From assembly GCA_964017185.1 (NCBI GenBank), contig OZ024878.1, positions 13,463,351 through 13,527,350 on the forward strand: a DNA stretch of 64,000 nt, in the 5' to 3' direction. The position numbers were made by a program, and so were the translations under genes. The stretch comes from Rugalucina vietnamica (taxonomy: Eukaryota > Mollusca > Bivalvia > Lucinida > Lucinidae). The stretch's first letter is position 1. Each line of letters begins with the position of its first letter. Below are positions 44,610 to 55,710 of this stretch, piece after piece. The notes beneath the pieces were generated by a model. The model did no database searches. It was not told the origin of the DNA and worked only from the letters and a program-made list of their open reading frames with translations.

Positions 44610-45702
44610 ACTAAATGTACCCTATCAAAGCGGTTCGTATTCATCGTGGCGTGATTTCTTTATATAAATTGTATATATAATGAAAAAGATTTTAAATAGC
44701 CATATTATAGATTCGGAGGAAGGTCTGAATAAAATATCTTCGCAACTAAAGCACATGATTCGACAGCACAGCTTTGAAAGCGTGCAATCTATTGCATTAG
44801 AATAAAAACACGTGATCAAACTGCATAGCAGTGTTACGTCAGCAATACAATGTGATCTACAATTCTGCCTGAAGAAAGCACATGTATTTCGCTCTTTCTA
44901 AAAAGCTGTTTCCTCCCTCGTCTGTCAATGCATAAAAAAACTTTTTTTTGGCCATGAAAGACGAGCATTGTTCTAATGACATTACTCTGATTCTTTGACA
45001 GTTCCAGATGCTGACAAATTTCGTTTTTATAGCACCTGAATTGGTTAGATACAATATTGAATTTGATTTTCATGGCTTCATGCCCTAGTATAAAACAGTG
45101 CTGCAACATAACAAAACAGCCATGATGTCATGGACATTCGTTAGAATTCAAGGACAAGTATATGGGTTACTTTACATTGACGAGCTAACATGGATTGCAA
45201 TAGAGCTTTACACCGGATAAATCGTCTGGTACAGATGTTAAGGGTGTTATACCATTGCGGGTGCTCTTATTTAGTTGCTCAGTATAGTCGGAAAAACTAA
45301 CAAATGTATTATTATAGCAGTGTACTTTTATCACAAAGTATCCGTGTCCATAAAGATTTACAAGCCAGTGCCTGTGTTCATCTTGCACAACAGAATTTTG
45401 TGTCATCGAGTGACAATGCGAATGACAGTATTATGGCGTCCTATCTCATAAAATAGTGATTCAAGAAATGTCCCCATCGTAAATCCCGATAATTAGCAAT
45501 TCTATTACCCATATTTGAATACAGAACAGGGGGCAGTTGCAATAGCAAATAGTTCAGGAAGGAGTAAAACACATATAGCAAACAAGTCAAGAAACTACAT
45601 CAACTTGTCGACCAGAATTTCTAATGACAGTGTAAGACCAGTGGTCTTCAACTCTCACACAGATGAACACGTACACTACTTCTTATATTCGGGTATACTA
45701 CC
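44610..45702 (+). repeat. Dispersed block W, copy 1
   Basis: About 1.1 kb present in reverse at 62608-63715. Landmarks are AAAACACGTGATCAAACTGC, CAACATAACAAAACAGCCAT and CACAGATGAACACGTACACT. Part of it (around 44960-45110) is related to block X, including a TGACATTACTCTGATTCTTTG-like stretch. No coding frame is conserved between the copies. Confidence 0.7.
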
Positions 45703-45945
45703 CGTTCCAATGCAATACTTCTGTTGTGGTTCTGTTTGTTTGTTTTCTAGTTTTTATATCTTATATAAATATAAGATTTTATATATAAATATAAGATTTT
45801 ATATATTTATTAAAGTCCTGGTAACTGAGTGGTCATCTGTTGGGAAATAGCTGCTCACTCGGTATTTTGCAACCTCTGTTTTGGAGTGGGGCGTTCGTTC
45901 TGACTGCGCCATTTCCTTATCGATGCTTACATTTTACTTTTATAT
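45703..45945 (+). repeat. Naiad 3' tail, diverged
   Basis: From CGTTCCAATGCAATACTTCT to about GATGCTTACATTTTAC, with a short tandem expansion of ATATAAATATAAGATTTT at 45760-45800. Confidence 0.7.
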
Positions 45946-46083
45946 GTAGTTTTTTCTGTCCGAGGCCAGCTGAGATGGCAGAGTAGTTACCTTTCGGGAT
46001 TCTCTTGGTCTAATATTTATTCATATTTTAGATTATCTAACATATATGTTCCTGCAAATATTTCCGGTTTAGTTTTTATGGAA

Positions 46084-46892
46084 AGGTACAAGTAGGCAAA
46101 GATCAGGAAAAGGCGCAATCAGAAAAAGATTCCCACTCCAAAAACCGAGGTGGGGAAAAAACCAAACTTACAATCAGGTACTTATACCATGAAACATATC
46201 GTAAGCCGAATGAGCAGCTATTTTCCCAATAGGTGGCCACTCAGTTACCTTAACTTAACTAAAAATATGAAAACATACATAAGGCGCCAACAGCACAAAA
46301 AATTTTAAACACCAAGACATAAAACAAAAAGAACCACTACAGAAGTATCGACTTGGAACGATCAGTAACACAAAGTTACTGGCGGGCTTAAACCGGTTTT
46401 ACAGGTACCTAACCTCACCCTCAGCTTCTGCAGTGGTTCACAACATTTAGTTAGTTCTTCGGTCCTCGTGGTGAATCTCTAACTAGTCAATGAATCATCA
46501 AGAACAAACAAATAAATCATGATAAACATCCTGATGAATCAATAACCAGGACTCACAGATTGAGTAAGCTGCCCGACGATGGAGATCCCTGGGCGCCGAA
46601 TAACCTACTAACTCCGGAGCAAAAGAAAAACACCAGTTGGACCCCGGTGGGCCAAGCAACAGACAAGAAGCTCCGGCCCCAACCAACTAAAATGAATAGC
46701 TTTAAGTCGGGGCCATCATAGAGTCTGACGCCCGACCCACCGGCGTGCAATTAAAGAAGGCAGCATAGTTATCAACCATGATTGGGTTAAAAACTAAGCA
46801 TGCAGACTGTCGCATAACATTCAAGTTATAACCTATACGTCTGTAACGTGTTATGATTTTTCCGAACTGAAGAGAAAAATCATTTATTCCTT
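46084..46892 (-). mobile_element. 5'-truncated Naiad insertion with empty-site paralogue
   Basis: Holds the complete Naiad tail, the SECIS-type hairpin (46656-46731) and the last 50 or so codons. In the left arm the flanks are contiguous (AAACACACCTCCATAAAAAC near 32370), so the insertion borders are known. No target duplication beyond a couple of bases is seen. Confidence 0.85.
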
Positions 46893-48344
46893 TAAGTGTG
46901 TTTGTCTATGCATGTACCGACTCCTTGTCGACTTTTTCACATTATGATAGTCGACAGACGTATTTCATGTGACATTCTGACGTTCACTTTAGTGATTAGT
47001 GCAACTGTCGGTTGGGTTGTTATGAAAACAAAACATTTAACATCACCTTGTCAGAGAACTGCTCAAAACAATATTACTTCCTTTTGTCCTTTAATTCTCC
47101 TAAAATGCTCTTAAATACATAAGAATATACTGTAACTGTGTGCTATAAATAGATATACAAATTGCAACCTCGAAACTTTGTGAAGCGAGTAAGATTTGAG
47201 TATATAGCGCAGCAAACCACCCATGGTGGGTAAGCATGCTTTTCCATCGATTGGGCATAGCAGTCGCTTGGTTCGGCTCACGTAACATTTTAATTGGAAG
47301 CGGGTGGCTATGTAATGTCAGCTGCCAGCTGCCAGACCGGAGTTGCCATACCAAGGTAGTTCCCAGGCCAAGACTCTGCTCGGACGGAGAAGTAATGTAA
47401 CGGTGTGCTATAAATAGATATGCAAAGTTCAAACTCGAAACTTTGTGAAGCGAGTAAGTGTCAAGTGTATAGCACAGAAAACCACCCATGGTCGGTGAGC
47501 ATGTTTGTTACCCCCGACGGGGTTTAGCGAGAGACAACGATAAAAATATTGATGTCTGAACATTCCTATGTAGTAGAATGTACAAGCAAGATATTTTCTG
47601 AAATAAAGAGCACTTGCAGGGAATTTGGAAACTATAATTCGCGGTACGTATATCTGATCAAGAAAATCAATTGCATTTCGAGCAAAACTGGATAACTGAT
47701 ACATACACAACGCTTATCAGTTAATTGTATTAGTTACTGTAGACAGCAATCTCCGTGGCACAGTCCTAGTTTCGTACTATTGTGAGGTCTTCTGACAAAA
47801 AAGAAAATGTCCAGTAACATATATTTATTTGGAGCGGTGAAGTGTTAGAACTCGGAACCATTAAGTTCACATGCTTTCTCAGAGTCTATTATTATGCATC
47901 AGAAATGTAAATGAAAATTTACGTGCATAAACGAAATAAATGCTATATAGAATTGACTAGTCATGCCAGTAAACAAAACATTTTATTTGCAGGTGGTCGC
48001 TTTTAACTGGACCAACAGACTCGTTTGGAACGACGTGGCATTTTTGCGCTATGATACTGCATCCAACTATAAAAACAAAGTAAATCTATAAAATTGATGA
48101 GACAACGGATATAAGTTAGAGAGCAATCAAATTCGTGAAATCTTATACCTGTGACGAATCAAAGTGACACAATGAAATAGACAATTTGCGTGCACGAATG
48201 TAATAAATCAAGGATCCTGTTAAAATCACAGGCATTTCGCAGTTTCAGGATAGTGATGGGCCACGATCCAGCTAAGACGTTAACACGTATCGAAAAATCA
48301 GGGGAGTGTGGTGACTCTGTTGAAGAACGTCGGACTCCAAAGCG

Positions 48345-48570
48345 AGATGCATCAGGAAAACATGTCCATAAAAAATATAGCCCTTTATACCCCACTTTTA
48401 TATAGCAAAACTGGGGTTTACAGGGATACCCCTTTTTTCCTTATTTTTCTCGGCGTGGCGGTTCTAACGTGTACCCACAATCTATGTTTTGAGCAAAAAT
48501 AAGAAAAATATCAATTTTTACAGCTGATAAAATTTCTGTATATTGCATGGGCGTGATTTTTAATGAACTC
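48345..48570 (+). mobile_element. Foldback MITE family M2, copy e
   Basis: From GATGCATCAGGAAAACATGT to GCATGGGCGTG. It is the counterpart of the copy at 30895-31130 and so older than the inverted duplication. Confidence 0.65.
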
Positions 48571-49099
48571 TGTGGAAGTAAAGCTTCTTTTGACATGTTG
48601 TGAAAATGAAAATCTTACGTCCTTGATACAGACTGGCGACGAATGATGTTATTATAGTAATGCAATCCCTCTGATGCGTACAGTATTTCAACATATGATA
48701 CTTAATTGACATTTTTAGTTGCCTTTCACGATTGCAATGATAATTCCTTGCATAATTCTCCTAAGAAGCCCCGGCAATTAGAATCAAAACTTTCATTGTG
48801 CCTAAAATTGTGCCTTAAATTGTTATCTAAATAGACAATTACCTAAACCGTTGTTTACTTGTCCTTTTCTGGTTTTACGCAAGAAGCAATTTATTTACTT
48901 GATCAGATGTATATATAGTTGTCACCCAGTCGCACTTCAGTACCTCGTGACAGAGGTGTCATGGAACACGAACGGAAACATACTATCCACACGGAAGTAG
49001 TTCCGTTTGATGGTACCGTTATAGAAATGAAATGGGCATGTGTTGTTGTTTGTTTTTGTTTTGTTGTTGTTTTTTTTTTTTTGTTTTCAGTGTTCAAAC

Positions 49100-50190
49100 T
49101 TTTTTACATGTAGCTTCTAAATTCGATTCTTTTCCAGTAGCGTCCGGTTAGCAACACGGTTTGTTTCTAGTGACATAATTCGAAGATATGTGTCTGATAT
49201 CAGCTTGAAGTTACAAAGACGCTTCATCCTTTATACCACTGAGATTATTTTGTCAAAATTAATGTCAGACATGATGGCGGATGCGTTGAGTCTTGAATAA
49301 GTTATCAATTTTATATCTTCGGATCTCAAGTTAGTTACCGTAAAAAGTTATGACATGTACATAGAATGGTACAAGTAGGCAATAGTCAGGTATGACTATA
49401 CCTGAATATATGAATAGCGCTATGAGAAAAAAAATCTCACTCTAAAAACCGAGATGAAAAAAATAAATTGACAGTTAGGTACTTATACTAAGAAAACATA
49501 TCGTATGCCGAGTGAGAGCTATTTCCCAATAGGTGGCTTCTCAGTTACCCAAACCTAAATCAAAATATGAAAACGCACATTAGGTGCAAACAGCACAAAC
49601 AGATGTAAATAAAGTGTTACTTATACCACACTTTATTATGGAACATTGACATTATTCAGTTTACATCAAACGGTGCATTTTCGAAAAACAGTAGTAACTG
49701 CTTTAACACAAGATTGAACAATTTTCTTTTGCATTTTCTTGCTCAAATGTCACGTTAGTAATGTCTGTTAACGCTTAAATGATTCTCTTCACTCCTCATT
49801 TGCGTTTTGTTCTATATATCTGCACATCGGAACAAAGCAAGCAGTGCATGTACGCAAACGATTCTAAAAGTCTCTTCGACGTAACTTTAATATGAAACAA
49901 TTTCAAAAGATACGTGATACCTGTGCATGTTTGGTAGTTGTCAGAGGTCAAGACAATTTTCTTGATTAAATGTCATGTAATTATCAGAATAGCTATTGTT
50001 TTGAGCGGCAGTGAAAATCTTCCTCACGGCCGATTACCGCATGTATTGACAGCGGCGGCAGCATTTTTTCGACAGCACTGGATGACACAATGCTAATTAG
50101 ATTATTTGATAAATGAATGTATTACTCGGAAATTGTACTCTGATAAACTGGTAAATGACTGACAACAGCGCTAACTGCCTAATGCGATTG
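49100..50190 (+). repeat. Dispersed block Z, copy 2, with Naiad tail
   Basis: Paralogue of 40480-41760. A minus-strand Naiad tail of about 245 bp (49366-49610) interrupts it, with a local duplication of AGGTATGACTATACCTGAAT type near 49388. Confidence 0.65.
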
Positions 50191-50195
50191 ATAGG

Positions 50196-51245
50196 GTTAA
50201 AGTGTGCAATGATCAGGAAATGGCGCAACCAGAAAGAAATCCCCACTCCAAAAACCGAGGTAGGAAACATTATTAACAATAAGGTACTTATACTAAGAAA
50301 ACATATAATAAGTGAGTGAGCAGCTCTTTTCCCAGTAGGTGGCCACTCAGTTACCCAAACATTACTAAAATATGAAAACGTACATAAGGTGCAAACAGCA
50401 CAAAAATTCAACACCAAGACATAATACAATAGGATCCACCACAAGTATCGCCATGGAACGGCCAGTCAAATTACTGGCGGGATTATGGCCATGTAAAACT
50501 AGTTTGAGCACGCTAGTAATTTTATATTACTGTCAGATCGTTCCAAGGCGATACTTCTGTTGTGGTTCTTATTGTTTTATGTCTTGCTGTTGAATTTTTG
50601 TGCTGTTTGCACCTTATGTGCGTTTTCATATTTGTGTTAGGTTTATGTATCTGAGTGGCCGCGTATTGGGAAATAGCTGCTCACCCGGCTTACAATGTGT
50701 TTTCTTAGTACAAGTTTCTAATTGTCAATTTAGTTTTTTCCCACTTCGGTTTTTAGAGTGGGAATTTCTTTCTTATTGTGCCTTTTCCTGATCATTGCTT
50801 ACTTGCACCTTTTTACAGGTACCTAACCTCACCCTCAGCTTCTGCAGTTAATCACAGCATTAAGTTTTTGTTCGGTACCCGTGGTGCATCTCCAACTAGT
50901 CAATGAATCATCATAGACAAACAAATAAATCGTGATAACGTCATAGATGAATCAATAACGAGGACTCGCAGATTCAATAAGCTGCCCGACACGGGGGAGT
51001 CCTGAGAGCCTAACAACATTACTGAAAATCTGGAGCAAAAGACAAACACCAGTCTAACCCCGGAGGGCCAAGCAACATACAAGAAGCTTCAGCCCCAACC
51101 AACTAAAAAGAATAGCTTAAGTCTGAGCCATCATAGAGTCTGACGCCCGCCCTACCGGTGTGCAATTAAAGAATATTTGTCAATCATGATTGGGTTAAAT
51201 ACTAAACATGCAAACTGTCGCATAGCATTTAAGTTATATCCTATA
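50196..51245. repeat. Three abutting Naiad tails in alternating orientation
   Basis: A minus-strand tail (50196-50500) meets a plus-strand tail (50515-50815), which meets a longer minus-strand fragment (50816-51245) that reaches into the coding end. The first two form an inverted repeat of about 300 bp per arm. Such tandem/inverted structures are typical of Penelope-like elements. Confidence 0.85.
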
Positions 51246-52077
51246 CTTTGCAACTGATTTTACAATACTTAATTTTTATTTCGAAAAAAAAGGTATTGTC
51301 CCATCAAGCACATAGCATTGACGTTTGAATTGTAGAAGCAAATTAAATATCCATTAATCCCATAGAACCCTTATTTCTGAATCGCTGAGATACGCTCATG
51401 TAATAAATTTATAATGTTCTTACTCTGAGGAATAAGTGAGAAACAATTCTTCTTGCGATTCTTCTGTCTTTCTACTATAACACCGAAACCAAAAAGAAAA
51501 TTGTTTCCCCGTACACCAGACATAGTGATTACATTTTTATTTCGGTCCTTTGAGATCAGTAAAGATATTCAGAGTGTTCAAAACACTCAAGTTTAGAAAC
51601 ATACTTCTAAGCAATGCTGTTATTGTTTGACCCCGTTAAGGAAAGTGTCTTTGATTTAGACTTCTCGAATTAATTCTCAAAATTGCAGCACAATGGTTTG
51701 GCGTTCGTTGTCGATTTTATACTGATGAGGGTTCATTACCCGAAATTGCACAATATAGTCTATACTATCTCCCTTTGAATGTTTTACTGCTTCCAAAGGA
51801 TCAAACCATTATAATTTATTTAGATCATTTTGGACATTTTGGACCTTTTATTTTGTTTGTAAACGTCAATGTCCTGTACATACAGTTTATCTGGCCATGG
51901 TTTAAACATATTTAGCTTGTGTTAATATTACTCCATGGAGTTCACACTCCAGTGCCAATATGTTACCAGCAATCAATTTCAGATGACTGTCCAATATATT
52001 TCAGGAATCGATGAATGCCAAAGTCATTATTAGAGTGCTAATAAATAAAAAAGTGTATTTTTAAAGACCTATATTCT
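51246..52077 (-). repeat. Block X, copy C, distal part
   Basis: Reverse complement of 25380-25648, with about 580 bp of extra sequence at roughly 51303-51880. It ends CCTATATTCT exactly where Naiad copy 2 begins. Confidence 0.75.
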
Positions 52078-54339
52078 AAGGCTAATAGATTTTACGATAG
52101 AAATCATCAAATGTATGACGCTGCACTGTTAACAAGATGTTATACTCAGCATGCTCTTCGTCCATTTATCGATTCCGAATCTAATCACATTAGAAGTTTT
52201 ATTAAAATTCCTTTCATCAATAAAGGAATTGACTTTATTGATTTACCAAGCATATTCCAGGATAAATCAGTGATACAGTCTATACCTACCTACTTCCAAA
52301 ATTCAGAACCTCCTATTATTTGTTACAAATATAACAAACCAATCAGAAATACTATTTTTAATTTCAATAAACTTGTTTCTGATCTTGATATCCATGCTAA
52401 TACTCCTAAGTCTTGAGATTGTAAAGATTCAAGATATGTTTATCAACCAGCTGGACATATAGTTACTGGAAATTTAAAAATAATTTCGGATTCTAGAATT
52501 CGCAAAATTGTTTCTAAAGGTCCGAAATATAGATTCCCTTCCTACATTAACTTCGACAAATGTAGAGAGGAGATTGCATCTGCATTAAATGATTTCGGTA
52601 ATCGATGGTGTAAACGAGAGGGTGTTGAGGATAATGCTCTTAAAGAATGGAAAAGAAGTATCTTCACTATCGTGGATAAACGTATTAAGTTTTATTCACA
52701 AAATACTAATCTTTTACCTCCTAAACCCAAATCGTCATTTAGGCATTTGAAGCAGGGTATCCAAGAATTTCATAGAAAGTATGTCTTGGTTCCGGCAGAT
52801 AAAGCCGCTAACAATGTTGTTGTCGTTTGTAGGCTTCACTACGTTAACACCTTAAAACAGGAGCTTGATGGTACCAGGGCTTATCTGGAGACAGATACTG
52901 ATGAGGTGTCTGTAGTTAATGCCCACTTAAACGATTTACCTGTTAAGTTTTCTGTTTGTGTCAATGAAGGCCAAGACAAACTTCCTACGATGTATTGGTT
53001 ACCTAAGCTTCACAAAAGACCATACAAAGCTAGATTTATTGCAAATTCTAGCTCTTGTACTACCACTGAACTTTCTAAATTATTAACTTCCTGTCTTACT
53101 GCTATCAAATCTCATGTTATAAGATACTGTGAGACAGTGTATGAAACTTCAAATAAAAATTGGTTTTGGTCAATTAAAAATTCTGGTGAGGTGCTCAGTA
53201 AATTGAAGTGTAGAGGGTTCCGTGCGACAAGCTTGTCCACATATGATTTTTCTACTCTGTATACAACATTACCACATAATCTAATTAAAGAAAAACTTCT
53301 GGATTTGATAGAGTGGACCTTCAAAAGGGCATTAAAAAACTATGGTTCACTTTATTTGGCATGTAATGACAGAAAGGCTTTTTTCACTTCCTCTGACCAA
53401 AGTCGGTATACACTTTGGTCATGTCAGAATGTGTGCGACGCCTTATCCTATCTCCTTGATAATATTTATATTAGATTTGGGACCAAGTTATACAGACAAA
53501 TTGTTGGAATTCCGATGGGTACAAATTGCGCACCTCTCGTAGCTGATTTATTTTTATACTGCTACGAAAGAGATTTCATGGATTCTCTTAACCATGATAA
53601 TCAAGCTGATGTTATCGAGGCTTTTAATTCCACATCTAGGTACCTCGATGACCTTCTGAACATTGACAACCCTTATTTTGAAGGTATGGTCAATCAAATT
53701 TATCCACCTGAACTTCAGTTAAACAAAGCCAATATCTCAGATACCGAAGCCCCCTTTTTAGATCTACATCTTTCTGTTTCAAATGGATTTGTTTCTTCTA
53801 AAATTTATGATAAGCGCGATGACTTTGATTTTGATATAGTAAATTTTCCTTTTTTGGATGGTGACGTTCCTCGTCGTGCTTCTTATGGTGTATACATTTC
53901 GCAACTTATTAGGTTTGCTAGAGTCTGCAATCATGTTACAGACTTCAACGCTCGAAATAAATGTTTAACGGCAAAACTTCTTCAACAGGGCTATCGGTAT
54001 CATAAACTTCGAAAAACCTTTTCTAAATTTTATCGTAGACACTATGAATTGATTTCCAAATATAATGTTGGGTTAAAGACGCTTTTAAGTGAGGGCCTTG
54101 CGGAACCTGAATTTTATGGTGACTTGGTTTACAAATTTAAGAAACTTAAAGGAATTAACGATTTTTCTTTTCAGTTCAGAAAAATCATAACACGTTACAG
54201 ACGTATAGGTTATAACTTGAATGTTATGCGACAGTCTGCATGCTTAGTTTTTAACCCAATCATGGTTGATAACTATGCTGCCTTCTTTAATTGCACGCCG
54301 GTGGGTCGGGCGTCAGACTCTATGATGGCCCCGACTTAA
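52078..54339 (+). CDS. Naiad RT protein with in-frame UGA at the CxC motif
   Basis: From the first base of the element 753 codons run in one frame to TAA at 54337-54339, with a single internal UGA (codon 113, 52414-52416). The codons around it read PKS-UGA-DC, which is a CxC motif with UGA in place of the first Cys. A CxC linker between the N-terminal endonuclease and RT is the hallmark of Naiads. RT features: VPADK near 235, LPKLHK at 308-313, YDFSTLYT, GIPMGTN at 477-483 and YLDD at 522-525 with both catalytic Asp present. The N-terminal endonuclease is missing through 5' truncation. There is no ATG needed at 52672; the frame continues upstream through the UGA. If UGA is decoded as selenocysteine (see the SECIS entry) this is one protein; if not, the copy is a pseudogene with one nonsense codon. 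Confidence 0.85.
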
Positions 54340-54385
54340 AGCTATTCATTTTAGTTGGTTGGGGCCGGAGCTTCTTGTCTGTTGC
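54310..54385 (+). promoter_or_regulatory. Predicted SECIS element across the Naiad stop codon
   Basis: Read as RNA: lower helix GCG-U-CAGAC (54310-54318) with GUCUG-U-UGC (54377-54385); internal loop UCU against CUUCUU; core AUGA (54322-54325) opposite GGAG (54367-54370), allowing tandem G-A pairs; upper helix GGCCCCGACU with GGUUGGGGCC (ten pairs with wobbles); apical loop with AA at 54338-54339, exactly 12 nt after AUGA. These are the defining parts of a eukaryotic SECIS. The TAA stop lies at the loop end of the helix. The hairpin is kept at 24301-24376 and 46656-46731 and with changes at 25749-25824. Decoding is not proven. Confidence 0.65.
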
Positions 54386-54956
54386 TTGGCCCACCGGGGT
54401 CCAACTGGTGTTTTTCTTTTGCTCCGGAGTTAGTAGGTTATTCGGCGCCCAGGGATCTCCATCGTCGGGCAGCTTACTCAATCTGTGAGTCCTGGGTTTT
54501 GATTCATCAGGATGTTTATCATGATTTATTTGTTTGTTCTTGATGATTCATTGACTAGTTAGAGATTCACCACAAGGACCAAATAACTAACTAAATGTTA
54601 TGAACCACTGCAGAAGCTGAGGGTGAGGTTAGGTACCTGTAAAACCGGTTTAAGCCCGCCAGTAACTTTGTGTTACTGATCGTTCCAAGTCGATACTTCT
54701 GTAGTGGTTCTTTTTGTTTTATGTCTTGGTGTTTAATTTTTTTTGTGCTGTTGGCGCCTTATGTATGTTTTCATATTTTTAGTTAAGTTAAGGTAACTGA
54801 GTGGCCACCTATTGGGAAAATAGCTGCTCATTCGGCTTACGGTGTGTTTTATGGTATAAAGTACCTGATTGTTACTTTGGTTTTTTCCCACCTCGGTTTT
54901 TGGAGTGGGAATCTTTTTCTGATTGCGTCTTTTCCTGATCTTTGCCTACTTGTACC

Positions 54957-55400
54957 TTCTTATGAATAGGATGAGGCAATTTTTATGCACGTGTGACATG
55001 AATCCATAAAACCAACTGACAGTGGTGCAACAGGAATTTATCGTTTATAGGCATCTTTATTACCTTTATTACCTTTCGCAGGGATATTATAATCATTTCG
55101 TTATGACTGTCCTTTGATCTCCTATGCATAAATTCAATAAAACATGGATTCTACAAACAAATGCAACTGTAAAATTTACCTCCTTAAGATTTCGTACTTT
55201 CTCTTAGTAATATTGCAACGCTGGTTTACAGTGGAACAATGGAATCGGATAAATCAAGAACAATAAAATTTACATTGAATCTAACCAATTCAAGTGCTGC
55301 TAAATCGAGATTTGTCAGCATTTGTAGCTGTCAAAGAATCAATCAGAGTAATGTCATTTCAACAATGATTATCTTTTGCAGAATCATTAAACAGGAAATA
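54957..55400 (-). repeat. Block X, copy C, middle part
   Basis: Reverse complement of 24951-25380. It links Naiad copy 2 on its left and the LINE on its right; the rest of block X resumes at about 60955-61095. Confidence 0.85.
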
Positions 55401-55710
55401 TCATTTTATTATATGGCAAGTGATGAAATATAGAGAAATATGTATTAAATATAACCAATATTTGAAAAAGTTATATTTTCACATGTGAAAATTTTTTAAC
55501 ATAACATAACATAACATAAATTTATTCAGCATTAAACATTTTACAATGTTTTTAGCCTACAAATGATAGTAAAGAGAAATACATTTACAGAGAAGCAATA
55601 CAAATTACATATACTGGATAACATATATACATTATGTGAATTACAATCAATACATATAAGTGTAGCATAATAATGTATTACATGGACAAAATATAATAGT
55701 AAGTCTATGT

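Larger units (their letters stand above)
45950..49345 (-). repeat. Right arm of large inverted duplication
   Basis: Reverse complement of 29953-32480, interrupted by a Naiad insertion (46084-46892) and enlarged by a second copy of about 260 bp (CTATAAATAGATATACAAAT near 47142 and CTATAAATAGATATGCAAAG near 47408). It includes an M2 copy at 48345-48570. Confidence 0.8.
52078..54956 (+). mobile_element. Naiad Penelope-like element, copy 2 (longest)
   Basis: A 2.88-kb copy inserted in block X, as shown by the empty equivalents at 25364-25383 and about 29413 (in reverse). Only 2-4 bp (TCT or TTCT) could be target duplication. The frame is open from the first base, so the 5' end is truncated within the coding region; a complete element should have a further N-terminal part, expected to be a GIY-YIG endonuclease from what is known of Naiads. 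The 3' tail of about 615 bp ends CTTGTACCTT and is the source sequence for most repeats in this window. Confidence 0.9.

Noticed and set aside
54601-54635. Alternative SECIS around ATGAACCACTGCAGAAGC
   Set aside because: Only about 21 nt separate the supposed core strands, too short for a SECIS helix, and the copy at 24.6 kb has TGTGAA there.
54795-54835. Alternative SECIS in the Naiad tail (hairpin around CTGAGTGGCC...GCTGCTCATTCGG)
   Set aside because: The hairpin is conserved, but it has no GA opposite the TGA and the loop geometry is wrong. The hairpin at 54310-54385 fits far better.
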